The notes beneath the pieces are model-generated. The model was given only the letters and a program-made list of their open reading frames with translations, was not told where the DNA came from and ran no database searches. Shown in pieces: positions 51,943 through 64,000 of a DNA stretch of 64,000 bases. A program made the translations under genes and the position numbers. The first letter of the stretch is position 1; every line of letters begins with the position of its first letter. Source of the DNA: Effrenium voratum (taxonomy: Eukaryota > Sar > Dinophyceae > Suessiales > Symbiodiniaceae); the NCBI GenBank assembly GCA_963377175.1, contig CAUJNA010003817.1, positions 1 to 64,000 of the forward strand. Reading direction: 5' to 3'.

Positions 51943-52761
51943 TTACAGAGGAATCATTGTTCCAGGGCTTCTCAGGTGGTGAGCCACTGTTTTCTCGTCC
52001 AACACCTGGCTTTCGTGGAACGCAGCGCCTTCATGTCTATCATCAACCCTGCCGGTGGCCAGGCTCTTTGACGCACGCCAAAGACTCAGAAGCACGAGGA
52101 TCCCAGCAGCCAACCCGATGGCGTCGACCTTCTCACTCTGTGCTTCGACCTTGGAGCTCTGTGCTTCGACATCTTCGACCTTTGTGCTCAAACTGTCGAC
52201 CTTCGCGTTGAGCTTCTCAGTCTGTGCATCGAGCCTGCTTGATATCGGCTCGGAACCTTCGCGCTGTCGTTGGAGCCGTTGTACACGGCCATGAAGGCGA
52301 ACACGACCAAGGCGGTGAAAATGCTGGTGATGAACGTCTCAGGCACCGAGCGGATCCAGTTGCTCGCACCTGCTTCTGGATGCCGCACCTAGCAGGCGCT
52401 GAGAACGTCTTTAGGCTCTCTTTCACCTTTACAAGATCTTGGCAAACAAATCTGCCTTCTCCTGGATGTCTTCTTCGGTAGCCCGAAGTGCAACTCGCCC
52501 TCGTTGCGGGCTGCTGACTGGCACCACAAATGTCATTGCAGTGGCACGGAGCATGGCTAGGAGCAGCCTACGAGTTCGAAACATAGCACGCGCTAGCGCA
52601 AGCGCGACCCAACCTGTAGCTGCAGACGCTGCGGTCGAAACAGTCATGGCCAGCAGACTGAAACCAAGTGCGCTCATAACACGGCACACTAGCCAGGGAG
52701 GTTCACAACAAGCGTGCCAGGCGCACCGGATCAATTCGACCATAAGCAAAGAGGGCGGCAA
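51943..52761 (-). CDS. Traces of a membrane protein with coiled coil (multi-frame)
   Basis: Three consecutive minus-strand frames give protein-like sequence in a sensible order. From 52,761: hydrophobic segments (a SALGFSLLAMTVSTAASAAT stretch and an RRLLLAMLRAT stretch), then TEEDIQEKADLFAKIL. From about 52,388: a transmembrane candidate (ITSIFTALVVFAFMAVYNG). From about 52,240: a heptad coiled coil (LDAQTEKLNAKVDSLSTKVE and on, with L/V every seventh residue) and a last hydrophobic helix (IGLAAGILVLLSLW). The frame breaks near 52,440 and 52,255 could be introns, since a GT-like site occurs after AAGATCTT, or mutations. I recognise no family. It could be a real, intron-containing gene or a decayed copy. 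Confidence 0.4.
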
Positions 52762-52943
52762 TTGGGAACTGATAGTTGCAGTCTGAAGATTCGTGAGTGT
52801 AAGGGTGCCCTTTGAGAATATTGATATGGATCAGGTTTTTGACTGACGGCAAGTGGACTGTGGAAGACTGTTGGGAGGTGCTTTGTGTATTGTCGGTTCG
52901 AAGGGTTGAATTCTTAGGTGGTTTGAGAAATGGGGTGAAAGTG

Positions 52944-53190
52944 TAGGGGGGAGTATAGGATGTGAGGTGTGGGGTCAGGGCGGTGCTTCGGATTTTGTTT
53001 TGTGCTTTGGGGTTTTGGTGTTGTGTTGGGAAGTGCTTTGTGTTTTGGATTGTATTTGGGATTGCGGCGTGGGATTTGTCTAGGTGCTTTGGTTTTTGGA
53101 TTGTGTTATGGATAATTGTATTGGTTTTGGTATGTTGCTTTGTTTCGGGATTGTTGTAGGGGGGAGTGCAGGATGTGAGGTGTGGGGTTA
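52944..53190. repeat. G/T-rich block bounded by duplicated motif
   Basis: A motif beginning gtaggggggagt and continuing aggatgtgaggtgtggggt occurs at 52,944 and again at 53,157. The DNA between is strongly strand-asymmetric (G and T). Confidence 0.65.
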
Positions 53191-56100
53191 GCCATTGCTT
53201 GCTTTAAGCGGCAGTTCTCAAGGCGCCTTGCCAGCGTGCGTCACTACCCTACCCTGTCACCTGTGATTAGGTCAGGACTTCGTTCATCCACAGGGTGACA
53301 ATTCAGGAAGCCACCAAGAGATGGCGTTCACCACATGGAAAATGTTGCCCATGGTCGTTTTGGGGCCAGGAAATAAACTCGCAGGAATTGGACCGCAGGA
53401 TGTCCATGCTTCCACTTGCCAGGGCTCCATTTCGTGTCTTCAAATGATGGGGGGGGCCTGGAAAACGGTGAGACATGGTGAGCTTCTTTTCGGCTTAGAT
53501 AACTTAAACACCAAGCAGTGCAAAGTCTTGAGACGCCTCCCAAATGGTGTTGACCCAGGATTGTGATCTGAATCCCTAAAGACAGGACGTTCTAACCTCT
53601 GGATTATAATTAAGCAGGGCTTTGTGAACTCGGCTCTGCATCTGTTCTCACACCGGATCAAGTTTGATCCTAGCTGGGAAGCTCTGGACACTCTGTCAAC
53701 CGTAACGCAAGTGAGCGCCACAAAAACCTTCGCCGTTCGCTGCTAACAAATTGCAAAACCAAGTTGATGATATTATAGCCCTCACTATACCTGCTAGAAC
53801 AGGGAGTAGAGTCCCTTAAACGCCCAGGGTTTCGAGCACCCGAAGTTATTTTGTCCTCATCCGAGCAGCAGGCACTTTCGAAACCAGAATGAAAGGCCCG
53901 CGCATTGAAAGAGTGGAGGACCTTCTTGACGAATACGTGCCGTGGCACTCGCATGGCTTAAGCCGAGGCTTGGCCTTCTGAACCCTTGGGGGCAAAGAGG
54001 ACCAAGGGACATGGAAACAAACAGACAGAGTCGGCGTTGGGCAACGTCAATCATGATTCCCTGTGTCCCTTGGGCGCTTAGCCTGTGGCCCTCACTTGTC
54101 CTTGAACCGCGGCTGCTGCCAGCATGGTAGCTGGCCGGAGAGGTAGTCTGCATCTCGCAAGTCCTCGCGTTGGCTCGAAAACCTTGCTTGCAATGGACAG
54201 CAGCAGCAGCAAGAAGAAGAACAAGAACAAGAATAAGAACAACAGCAGCGGCAGCGGCAGCAGCTGCAGCAGTCGCATAAGAGCAAGTTGATTGTCTCAG
54301 CGCATTCGGGGGCAATATGCCCCCCCCCTGGTATTGAAACTCTCATGTGAAACCCAAGTTGCGCCTTGCCCAGGTTCACCAGAAGCTTCCATATGGGGAT
54401 GCGCCCAGGTGCATTCTTCTCATTCTTGACGTCCTCACCTCCTGTTCGCCGCCAGCACAGTAATTAAGGCGTACACATTGGCTAGCGCGTTTATTGAAGA
54501 AACCAAAGCAGCCACGGGCGGGTTCTGCTTGCTGTTTGAGCATCAGCATTTAGGAGTGCTCACTGCAAATGAGCTTTGCAAAAAAAATACTGACAAGCAC
54601 TCAACGCAGTCCCTATTAAACACGGGGGCGGAGTAGTAGCGATGTTAGCAAGTTTTAACATATTGAAACAAGAGCGGCGCTCTGGGGAAATAGAAACCAG
54701 CAAGCTGTCTATCTTTGAAATGCTGAGCGCTCAAAAATGGAGTGCGAAGAGAACCCTAGTGAAGGTTGACGCCTATTGCAAGGTAACCCCAACCCCAATC
54801 CTCAGAACCCCTTGCCGCCCTAGCCCTAAGCGAAACACATTGCCATCGTTCGACCTCCGGAACGGACAGCGAGGTCTCGTTTCGTCCCAACCTCCGTCCT
54901 GCGAAGGGCTGAGCGATGCACACCGCGACCTCCAGCAACGTCTGGTACAGGAAAGGCCCGGTGGTGCCTCGGATCCGCGACGAGCCGCCGCGCCGGAGGC
55001 TTCGCTTCGGGATGCGCAGGGCGGAGTCGCGCTCTTTCGCTGCTCTCCAGTTGCGACGGCTGGCAACTGGGATGCACAAAGACGTGAGAGAAACAGCAAA
55101 ATCCATGCGACGTGGCCGAATAGGATACACAGCGGCTCAGCGAGAGGTTTTGAGTGCCCTGCTCATGATGAACTGGATCGCTACGTCCTGCAAGTCCTTT
55201 GCAATGACCTCTGAAGACCTATGGCCACTCCGCTTCGCCTCAGCGTGAGCCGGGACTTGCTGGTGCCTAAAAGGACTTAGAACCAGTCAGGAGCTAAAAA
55301 TATCTCGAAGATGGTTTCCACTACCCCAAACCACTACCCGTGGGTATATAGTGGCTGTATATACCATTAACGACATGGGGGTAGCCCCAGAATAGCTTGA
55401 TCTATAGATATCTATGGCGTGTCTTTTGCAGCGCAAGCAAAGCGGTGGTCGGGGGCAACAATGCTAGTCTCCATGTGGCAATCAACTGATGCAATTCACT
55501 TGCCCTAAAGTGTCAACGTGGCAACGCTTCATGGGACCGTCTCATCAACAGCAACATCGATTGAAGCGACTTTTCAAGTTTTAAGTGTCACCAGAATTCA
55601 GCTCACGGCATGTGCCCATGGAAGTCAGTGGCTGGCGGGTGCACCATGTAAGCCCAATGTAAGCCAATGATTCAGGCAAATGCACATAATATCGTGCCGC
55701 GGCTTATCTGGCGTGTCCGACTACTTCCCGAGACGCCCATCGTTTGCTGCTGCTGCTGCTGTTGCTGCTGCTGAATGGCTGCTACTGCTACTGCTGCTGC
55801 TACCGCTACTACTAATACTGCCGCCAATAGGAATGGCGCGATTGATGCTGCAAAGTCAACGAACTATTTGTGCTTCCTTGCAATTCGCCGTTCGCTCTCT
55901 CTCCTAGCCTAGCACTACGTCACTTCTGCTTGGTCTTCCATTCTTTGGTGGTAGCTGGGCAAAATGATTCAACCTCCACCCGCAGCAACATATCCCTTCT
56001 TGAGCCCCGCTAAATGACTGGCCCTCACGGCTTGCGCGTGCCTTGCAGTCCCAAGTTTCGTCTGGACCACCCAACCTGCAAAAACCAAAACCGAGCGGTC

Positions 56101-56370
56101 GGCACGGTACTCCCATCTCCCGTGACTCAGCTCAGCTCCCAGCCAGGCACAGTGTGACACCCAAGGTCATCCCAAAGCTCACGGCGGTCACGATGTTGTT
56201 CACCTTGGCGGACACAAGCGCCAAGCTCAGGAACACGGGCTCCGAGACTTTGCCTTCGCCTCGTTTCTATTATGTTTCATAGATTTCAGCTTCTGGTGAA
56301 ATGTGAACCAACAGGTCTATGCCCAAGCCAGAGTCCCTAGTTTTGAGACATTGCAGGACACGGAAAGTGG

Positions 56371-56512
56371 GCGTGAGTCGCAATCAAAACCTGGTATTAA
56401 AATGGTCGACCCAGAACCATGTACAGGATTAAGAAGGCGGCCGCAGCTATTTATGGCTGGGATTGGCCCTTACTAACCTTCATCTACCCAGGTTTTGATT
56501 GTGGCTCGCGTG
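56371..56512. mobile_element. MITE-like element, family E
   Basis: About 142 bp. The left end gcgtgagtcgcaatcaaaac and the right end gttttgattgtggctcgcgt are inverted with two mismatches. The interior is non-coding. Confidence 0.6.
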
Positions 56513-58844
56513 GGCTTGCCTGTACTTAGTCAGGCGGAACGTATCCATCTCGTTAGCGACTAGAGCCAGGATAGCTAACATCTGTGGATAATTTGGGACC
56601 CTGGAATGACCTCACTTACGTGAATTGGGAAACCGCCAATCGTTGAAAGTATTCCAACCAAAGTCCTAGCCGTCTTTACCTGAAGCTGAGTCTGAAGCAT
56701 TCACCAGCATGGCCATCATTTGCACGTAGACGTAGGGAGGCTGCACGCAAACAGCACCTTGGACCTGTCAGAATGCAAGGGTTGGGCTATGGTTGGGCTC
56801 TCATCGACTTCTTGATCTGTTGCCTCGCTCCGTCGCAAAGTATATATAGTCAAACTCCTAAGATGACTCTCTTCAAGACACCCTGATCGCTGTTTGCCTC
56901 CTTATTGACCTGATGTCAGTCATGGCACCCCGCCAATCGTTCCTCAAAGACATGGGCGGAACGCAGCGTCGAGTTCCGAACAGCGCTTTGCCGAAGAATG
57001 CCAAAGCCAAGTGAAGTCTGTCAAACCCCAGCAATCCATTGTGCAAAACATCCCGGCAAACGTGCACCGCGCCTCTCGGATACCGTTAAAGGCCTACGAC
57101 GCACGCACGGGGGCCAATGCAATCAGCTGATCTTTTGGGCAAATGGGCCGCACTGCCAACTGGTTCTTCTTTTCACATCGACGAATCTAAAACCGATCAA
57201 CTTGGAAGAAAGCGTTTTCTCAGCAGACCATGCCTCACACAGTCACAAGATTACAGCTCGGTTAAAGTGATGTTGCAAAGGGAAACCACCCCACTAAATC
57301 CAAAAATAATGTTGAGAACCCCTCCAAATGTTCACAAACAAGGCCCCAAACTGTCACAGTCAGTCCCTGCCTTTTCCGCCAACGACATAATTTTGCCATA
57401 CACCGGTGTTGCCATAGCCGGAATCTCGCCGTCCGCAGCCATTCGGGTAAGCAAAGACGTCACCTAGGTCGGGCTTACAACAAATCGGGGTGTCTCAAAA
57501 TAAAGGGACCACAAAAGAGTGACTTTCGTTTAGGCTTCCCTTCAATCAACCTGGAAAGGGCACCCTCAAAGAAAGGCAACCCCCAAAATCAAGAAGACAA
57601 AGAATGGGACTTCCTCAACCAAGAAAGCACCTATGCCCATTGGAATTCTACAATCTGCCTCAGTGGGTGCCTAATTTAAGGATGCGACGGTCCAATACTC
57701 AACAAAGGGCCACACGCGGCCATAGCTGCTAGCTTTAGAGGTATCTCCGAGTCCGAGCGGTGCAATAACGTACTTTTCTCGCAGGGTGAACAAGATGCTG
57801 TTGCCCCGCTGTTGCGGCGCTGCTGTGCAGGATGCCATTGCGCAGGGTTCTGTTGGAGGGTGATGTGCCATGGTTTGACCATGTGTTTTCTCAGGGTTCC
57901 TGTGCAAAACGCCATTGCAAGGCTCTGCTGGCGAGCGTGACTAATAGTTGCCTGGGGTGCCGTTGAAGGATCCTGATGCGTTGCTGTTGAGGATGTAACC
58001 AAGAGTCTTGGCAGGCTGTTGCAGGCGCGGGGTGTTGGCGCAACGAGGATGCGCCTTCGAGCGTGTTTCCACGCATCTTGCACTTCCGTAAGCATTCAAG
58101 GTCATCAAGCACCTGCCTTTTTGACACCCAAATTTAGTTCTTGCTGTAGGGTCCATGCTGGCGTAGCTTGACGCAGCAAACACCCGTTGGCAGGAGTGAA
58201 CGCTTGTGGTTCCTTTGAAGCCCATCCAAATCATATGCGACTACGGTGCTAGTCGACCGCACCCCTCCACTGTTTTCCCATCTTCCCATGCCTTATCTCC
58301 AGAAGTTTCGCAACAAAATCAAGCGCGCAGCAACCTCTGCTGCGTTTTGGAAACATAGATGGCTTTCCTGAATTCAGATTGCACAGTTCAATAGAATGCC
58401 AAAGCCAAAATCCCATCCATGCTGGTGCGATGGGCAAGGAATGAGAGAGCCCCGAGGAAAACCCTCCAACTCGCGGTGTCCTCTTTTTTCGTATGTTTTT
58501 TCCCCGTTATTTTTTTCCTTTTTTTGGGAATCCCCAAAACCCGGGTTCATTCCCAGAGTTTCCCCACTCGCGCCGGACCAAACCGGACGCCAGCTGCAGC
58601 TTTCCTCCGAGGCGCCCAAACCCACAGAGTCTGCGAGGCGTCCTCCACCTGCGCCAGAAGCTCCTAGAGGCGAGACGAAGCGACCCCAGCGGCCAGGTTT
58701 GGGCACTGTCCCAGTGATCCCAATGTGTGTTTTGTTTGGGCTTGTGCGGAGACCATGCTGCGTTTGTGTGATTTGTGTTTTTTCTCCAAAAAAGATAAAT
58801 GAAAGGAAGAAGAGGAGCGGAGACCGTGTTTCTTTTTTGAAGGA

Positions 58845-58925
58845 AGAGAGGAAGAAGAAGAAGAAGAAGAAGGAGGAAGAAGAAAGAAGAAGAAAGAAGA
58901 AGAAAGAAGAAGAAGAAAGAAGAAG
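58845..58925. repeat. AAG/AAAG microsatellite
   Basis: A purine-only tract of AAG triplets with AAAG interruptions. Open frames over it are lysine/glutamate artefacts. Confidence 0.85.
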
Positions 58926-60149
58926 CGAAGATCTCCCTGGTAGATTTCCGGATTGGAGGTAAAATCATGGCTCGAAAACCGCCAAACAAGCAGGTGGCAC
59001 CAGTAACATCTATTATTTAACATCTATTAATTTAACATCTATTACAAGCGGCGGCCATAAGGCACATCGAAGGGCACAGAGCCAGGCTGGGGTACAGAAA
59101 GGCAAATCACATGTCAAAGAGGCACGCCACCTCAACGCAAACCGCTTGGCTACGCCACTTTGACGAACAGCCCCAAATTACATGTTGGACGGCCAACAAA
59201 CATTGAGTTCGCTTCAACTTCTCCCCAGTTGTGAGCAAACCTCTTGGCCATGCATTGCTTGATTCAATCCAATGTTTGCGAAGTTTGTTCAAAACGGCTC
59301 AACATCTCACTTGCGAGAGGGGACGCAAGGCCTCGCGAGAGGGCCGCCAGATCTGAAGCCCGGTAGGGGACCAACCACTGATACCATGTAATACCCGGGT
59401 AATATTGTTGGTAGCTGCTATGGTTGAGGACTCCCAGCATAATGGTACGCGCCCAAGCAATCAATCCAGTCACCGGGTACCAGCAATTCTTTCAGATTTC
59501 TGCAAGCCCATGGGTGGCAACATCCAGTCTGGGTCACTCACCCGAACTGCCCTCCCGAGCCCCAGTCCTTCTCTTGCGGATATAGCTTCGAAAGGCTCGC
59601 GTGAGACATGGGCTGGTCATCCAACTCGTTTTTGTCTGAAACCATCTTCTCCTCAGCATTCGGGAGGATCCAGTCGCTTCTTCAGCAATGCCCATGCGCA
59701 TCACTCGGCACCAAACAGTGGAATGGGTAAACATGCCCCTCTTCAGCTTCCGCTCAAGTCTTGGATCTCCCGACGTGGACCCATTGCATGGGCTCTATTT
59801 TTGGTGGGGTGATTTGGTCCCCTAGTTTCCCTGCGTGCCCCCGTGAGGGAACATAGGTTGAGCCATAGAACTCCAGTTGAAACCAGCCTTCGCTTCCAAT
59901 TCATCTAGCCTTCCCGAAGCAAAACAATTCGCTTGAACCGAAGTCCGGTCAAGTCCCGAAACCATCTTGAGTGTTGCTCCCAAGACCGGGCAGGGTAGAA
60001 AGCTGGCACCTGGAAACCTAGAAACCTAGAACGTGCCTGAGTTCTTTGAAACTCTGTGGTTTCACGATACATATTTGCACCTTGGGTGGAAGATGCTGCG
60101 CATACTGCTGTTATTTCATTTAAGGTTGCATTGAATGGAAATGGCGGCA

Positions 60150-61400
60150 ACTGCCTTGTGTATGCCTTGTATCTAGCATGTGCAGTATGCTGTGTATGTC
60201 CAGCTTGACTGCTTTGTCCAATACTTGCTTTTTGCTTACCTGCAATCTATATAATTATGTTTGACATTGTGTTAAGGTATGTTGGAGCATATGCTTAGCA
60301 AACCTTGCATAGTTTCATCACATACCTAGCCTGTTCCTCGCATATGTCAACAATATTCCTAGCTTGGGCATTATAGCTCTAACTTGTTTGCAGCCATTGA
60401 ACTTCTCACGTGCTTTGTAGTATTTGTTTAGCATAGCCCTAGAATATGTCCAGCATGTGTTTAGCATGTGTCTTAGCACGTCTGGTGCGTATCTATCCAT
60501 TCTGTCCGTATCTACCAGGGTCAGCAACGCCAACATTATTAGCACGTGTCTAGCATATGTCTACTACGTCTTGCATGCAGAGCATTGCGTGGATATTCCT
60601 AGCCTGACGCCCGCATATTTCTAGCGAGCAAAACCCTGTTTCCCAAAACAACAAAGACCCTTTGTATCCATGTTGGCTGAGTTGGGGTCTGAACATTGGT
60701 GTTTTGTGATTTTGGACAACTCGAGGTTTTTCACACTTCTCCGACACCACCAAAAAAACATAAGTTCAAACAAACAAACAAAACAAATTTACAAACGTCT
60801 ATGTCCCTAGCCTAAACCACCTAGGGTATAATGATAATAGTCATAATAATATGATAACAATACAAAGAGGTTTCTACCGGGTTCCCCCAAAAATAAATGA
60901 GCTTCCGAGAAACAAATGCAGATCCCAAGTGGCTTAGGCTAGGGACATAGTGTCTGCAAATCTGTGTTTTGTTTGTGTTGGGGAAAGTCTTAATGTTTTT
61001 CTGGGAGCATCCACAAAAAAAAAAACTCGAATTTTACCAACAGGAAAAAAACAACACACAACAAATGCAGACCCTAATTACCTTAGTCTAGGGACATTGG
61101 GTCTGCAAATTTGCTTGTTGTTGTTCTTGGAAAACTCGAGGCTTTTTCAGTTTGTTTGCGAATTGTCGAGGTTTCAGTAAAGACAAAAACAATCGAGCTG
61201 TCCAAAACAACTAACTGTGCAAACCTTCTCTCAGATGCCCAGTGGCCATAGGAAAACCAGGGCAGCCTTTTTTGGTTGGTTGAGTTTGAAGGGGAACCCC
61301 TCCCAAAAAAAGGAAAAAAGGGCGCCACTGAGCTACTTGGCTAAGTGGCTTAGGCTGGGGACAGAAGTTCTGCATATGTCTGTAGTTTTGGAACTTTCAT
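60150..61400. repeat. Degenerate repeats: 'tagcatatgtc' cluster and 'ggctagggaca' modules
   Basis: From 60,150 to 60,620 variants of tagcatatgtctagc recur many times. From 60,790 to 61,370 four copies of a module with cttaggctagggaca (or its complement) followed by tctgcaaat occur at about 60,795, 60,925, 61,060 and 61,340. Confidence 0.5.
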
Positions 61401-62138
61401 GCTTTTTGGCTTCGAAAAACGCAGGCCCCATTTTTCGAAACCAACAAAACTTGAAGACCAACAAAACTGTAGAACAAAGAGCATGAGGACCCAAATACCA
61501 ACGTTCCACCATTGCGAGTTCATCTTTTCGATTGGAGCAACCCAATCGATTTAGCGACAAGGCTGAGGCGTGCGCCCATGTCTCTGAGCACATTTTTCTG
61601 CGCCGATCTTCTGGCCAAGTCTGACAAGCCAGGCTGGTATGAAGGCCTGTGCGGACGGGCGGACTCTCGAAATGAATACATGGACCCCTCGAAATGGCTT
61701 CCTTTGGTTTCCCCTCGAAACCAAACGAGCCTTCCCAAAGAAGAGCCTCTGGAAAGAGGCTTCGGAAACACAAGGTAGCAACTTGTGGACCATGGCTCAT
61801 CATCCATTAGTGCCGCGTACGACGGCAAAGACTACACTAAGGGCAGCTGCGAGCAAGGTGCAATGGTATCACACAAGTGAGCCTCAAAAACAAGTTTATC
61901 TTTCTCGTAGCCCTGCTTCCTGAAATGCCATCCATTCACTTGCAGTCTCACAGGTAGGAGCTTTCGATTCGCAGTCTGGCTTTAAGGCGCCGACTGTGAG
62001 CTGAGAGGACGCAGTAGCGCATGCACATGTGGGTGCGCACTCGTGGTGTCCCTGCACCGGTTAAAAAAATGCCCAGGGCATCGAGCGGCGATGTTCACCA
62101 TGTGGGACACATGGCCCGTTTAGCCATACATGGTCGAT

Positions 62139-62184
62139 TTAGGGTTTGGGGTTTGGGCTTTTGGACTTTAGGGTTTGGGAAAAG
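62139..62184. repeat. Telomere-like TTTAGGG motifs
   Basis: Two exact TTTAGGG units and several degenerate TTTGGGG/TTTGGGC units within 46 bp. Confidence 0.45.
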
Positions 62185-63186
62185 TCATGGTCGAGTTTAT
62201 GGCACTTCCATGTTTGAAGGTGCTCCAATCATCAAAATTCAGGATCACATGGCTCATTTCAATCCCGGCAATCTCCAGTCGATCTCAGGAGATACCAAGC
62301 CACGTACCGAGTTTCATTTGCTCAGAAGCGATGGGCAAAGAAGTCGAGAAAGGATGCATCATACTGGGAACCCAGCATTAAGAAGCCCTGAGGGTGCATT
62401 ATTAAAGGGCGTCTCTTTCAACAGGGAATCCTTCGCTTTCGATCCAGCAGGTTGATTTATCCGGCGTCGACATTGATAGCAACTTTTGGATGGCCATCCG
62501 TGTCTCACCGCTCCCTGGTCAAGTAAGAGAATATAAACAAAATGTCCTGTCAGCTCCGCAAAACAGGAAATGTACAAATGAAAATCCATATGCCCAGGGC
62601 TTTCGGTTGGGAGCTGGCCTGAGCACGCAACCGCAGGCGTGAATGATGGCAACAATGTGCTAATCTCAAAGGCTCCTCTTCAAGCATAAAATGTGACTAA
62701 AGACAGTGGCGGGACTCCACGATTTGATGCATGCAGGAAGGTTGGCTAAGCCAAAGGGTGGTTTTACGGCGTTTTACACCTGCAGCCTACTAGTAGGTTG
62801 AATTCAAGCCAGGCTTGCCACGAGAGGTTTCACAAGGCTGCGCTTTGTCTCTTGGAATTTGACAGCAGTGTGGTTTGTACGCCTAGGCGTGAGCTGTGTC
62901 AGCTTTCACTCTCCGTCCTGGTTTTCTGCGACTGACTGCGCTTTGATCTGTCGTTGTCATCGGCTTGCAGCCATTTCACATCCAAGGGGTTCATTCGCGA
63001 AGACGGCCACGTTTGCCGATGGCTTCTCAAAAGGAACTCTGCTTGTCCTGAGATTCCTGGCCCAGCAGCTTCTCAAGATGGATCGTGCCGGGTGACTGAG
63101 GTAGACAACAGGCATTCTGGACCACCGAAATACTGGTCTGACTCTACAAGTATTGCGGAATACAAAAGGCTAAAATACACAAAGGA

Positions 63187-63305
63187 AAAAGGGAAGCAGG
63201 GAGGAAGGGAGGAAGGGAAGAAGGGAACAAGGAAGGAAGGGAGGGAAGGAGGAAGGAAGAAGGGAAGAAGAGAGGAGGGAAGAAAGGAAGCAAAGAAGGG
63301 AAGGA
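63187..63305. repeat. GGAA-type purine microsatellite
   Basis: Imperfect GGAA/GGAAGAA units over about 120 bp, followed by a short GT tract near 63,325-63,350. Confidence 0.85.
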
Positions 63306-63877
63306 TGTGCGCGGGTGGGTGTCTGTGTGTGTGTTTGTGTGTTTGTTCGTGCATGTTTGCTTTTGAAATCGTTTGTTTAAGACTTCGATACCCTGGCCGA
63401 GGCGCCCAAAGCTGCAAGCTGCATGTGCAGTGCGCGGATCGCATTGAACAGCTCCAGGAAGCCTTTGGTGCAAGCATACCTGGCCAGAGACCGACCCGCC
63501 TGAGCGGGCCTGTGTCAAAATTCCCTTCTAACCGCCACACCCCAAAAAAGATGCTGTGATACCCTCACAAAAACTCACCCATAGGCCACAGGTGTCCTCT
63601 GGCCTGAATATAATGGATTCCACTGGACAATTGCAAACACCAAACTGAAACCAGTGGAGCATCCTGAGCAAAAGCTTGGGCTGGTTTCAGCACTGAGAGC
63701 CTCTTTGGCCAAGCTGCCAACGGTTGACCGAGGAGGTCAGGAAGAAGCCGAGCAGCAAACCCACGATGGCTTTCCTCAGATCGGCATGCGGCAGCGATGC
63801 ATGAATACCACTACAAAGCAGGAACGTCGAACTTGGGCGGCTTCCTCGTGACCCTACAAATACAAACGAAACGGGTG

Positions 63878-64000
63878 GTGGTCGTGGTGATGGTGGTGGT
63901 GGTGGTGGAGGAGGTGGTGGTGGCGGTGGAGGTGGTGGTGGTGGTGGTGCTGGTGGTGGTGCTCGTGGTGGTGGTGGTGGCGGCGGCGGTGGTGGTGGTG
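63878..64000. repeat. (GGT)n microsatellite at right edge
   Basis: A GGT triplet tract with GGA, GGC and GCT interruptions that continues to the end of the window. Confidence 0.9.

Larger units (their letters stand above)
52762..64000. other. Gene-free host DNA
   Basis: No gene is recognised in this stretch. It contains a G/T-rich block with a duplicated motif (52,944-53,190), CAG/CTG-rich short tracts (about 54,196-54,275 and 55,748-55,815), a family E inverted-repeat element (56,371), an AAG tract (58,845-58,925), degenerate repeats (60,150-61,400), telomere-like motifs (62,139) and purine and GGT microsatellites at the right end. Confidence 0.55.

Noticed and set aside
54642..55248. Overlapping frames on both strands near 54.7-55.2 kb
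   Set aside because: Several mutually exclusive frames are open because of GC-rich sequence; none shows a motif.
58396..58989. Open frames rich in Lys/Glu or Phe/Ser around 58.4-59.0 kb
   Set aside because: They depend on the AAG tract, exist on both strands, and have no domain or start context.

Overview
The window joins two very different DNAs. Positions 1 to about 16,800 are strikingly AT-rich and tightly packed with short intron-less genes: a degraded polinton-like virus (PLV, virophage-like) whose left end lies outside the window. From about 16,870 to 64,000 the DNA is GC-balanced, gene-poor and full of microsatellites and small inverted-repeat elements, with one LTR retrotransposon and one intron-less eEF2 gene. 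That mix fits a dinoflagellate nuclear genome (Symbiodiniaceae-like by inference), so the simplest reading is an endogenous PLV in a dinoflagellate chromosome. A contig misjoin is the alternative.

Viral part. On the minus strand: a family-B-like polymerase followed in the same frame by an SF1 helicase domain (separated only by one TAA), a tail-fibre protein with an S74 chaperone domain (broken), a small zinc protein, and a minor capsid/penton protein (broken). On the plus strand: a lipase with a readable Ser-Asp-His triad, small zinc proteins, an intact double-jelly-roll major capsid protein, a frameshifted PLV protein, an N-myristoylation-signal protein, a group of small overlapping genes and a cytosine-5 DNA methyltransferase. 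The A32-type packaging ATPase (minus strand) is interrupted by one in-frame TGA. Nine starts, including those of both capsid genes, the ATPase and the methyltransferase, have a TCTA box 13 to 20 nt upstream, whereas the polymerase does not. Near-perfect palindromes sit in many intergenic spaces. Both resemble the late promoter and 3'-end hairpins shared by virophages and their giant-virus hosts.

Host part. 20,173-27,857 is a complete Ty1/copia-type element with nearly identical 134/135-bp LTRs, a primer-binding site and a matching CATT flank. It encodes gag, protease, a cytosine-methyltransferase-like domain, integrase, RT and RNase H, but is split by about five frame changes. eEF2 lies at 39,499-42,006 on the minus strand. 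Traces of a membrane/coiled-coil protein lie near 52 kb. The rest is non-coding: at least four sets of short inverted-repeat (MITE-like) elements, tandem modules around 48.3-49.2 kb, a long GATA tract, and a GGT repeat at the right edge.
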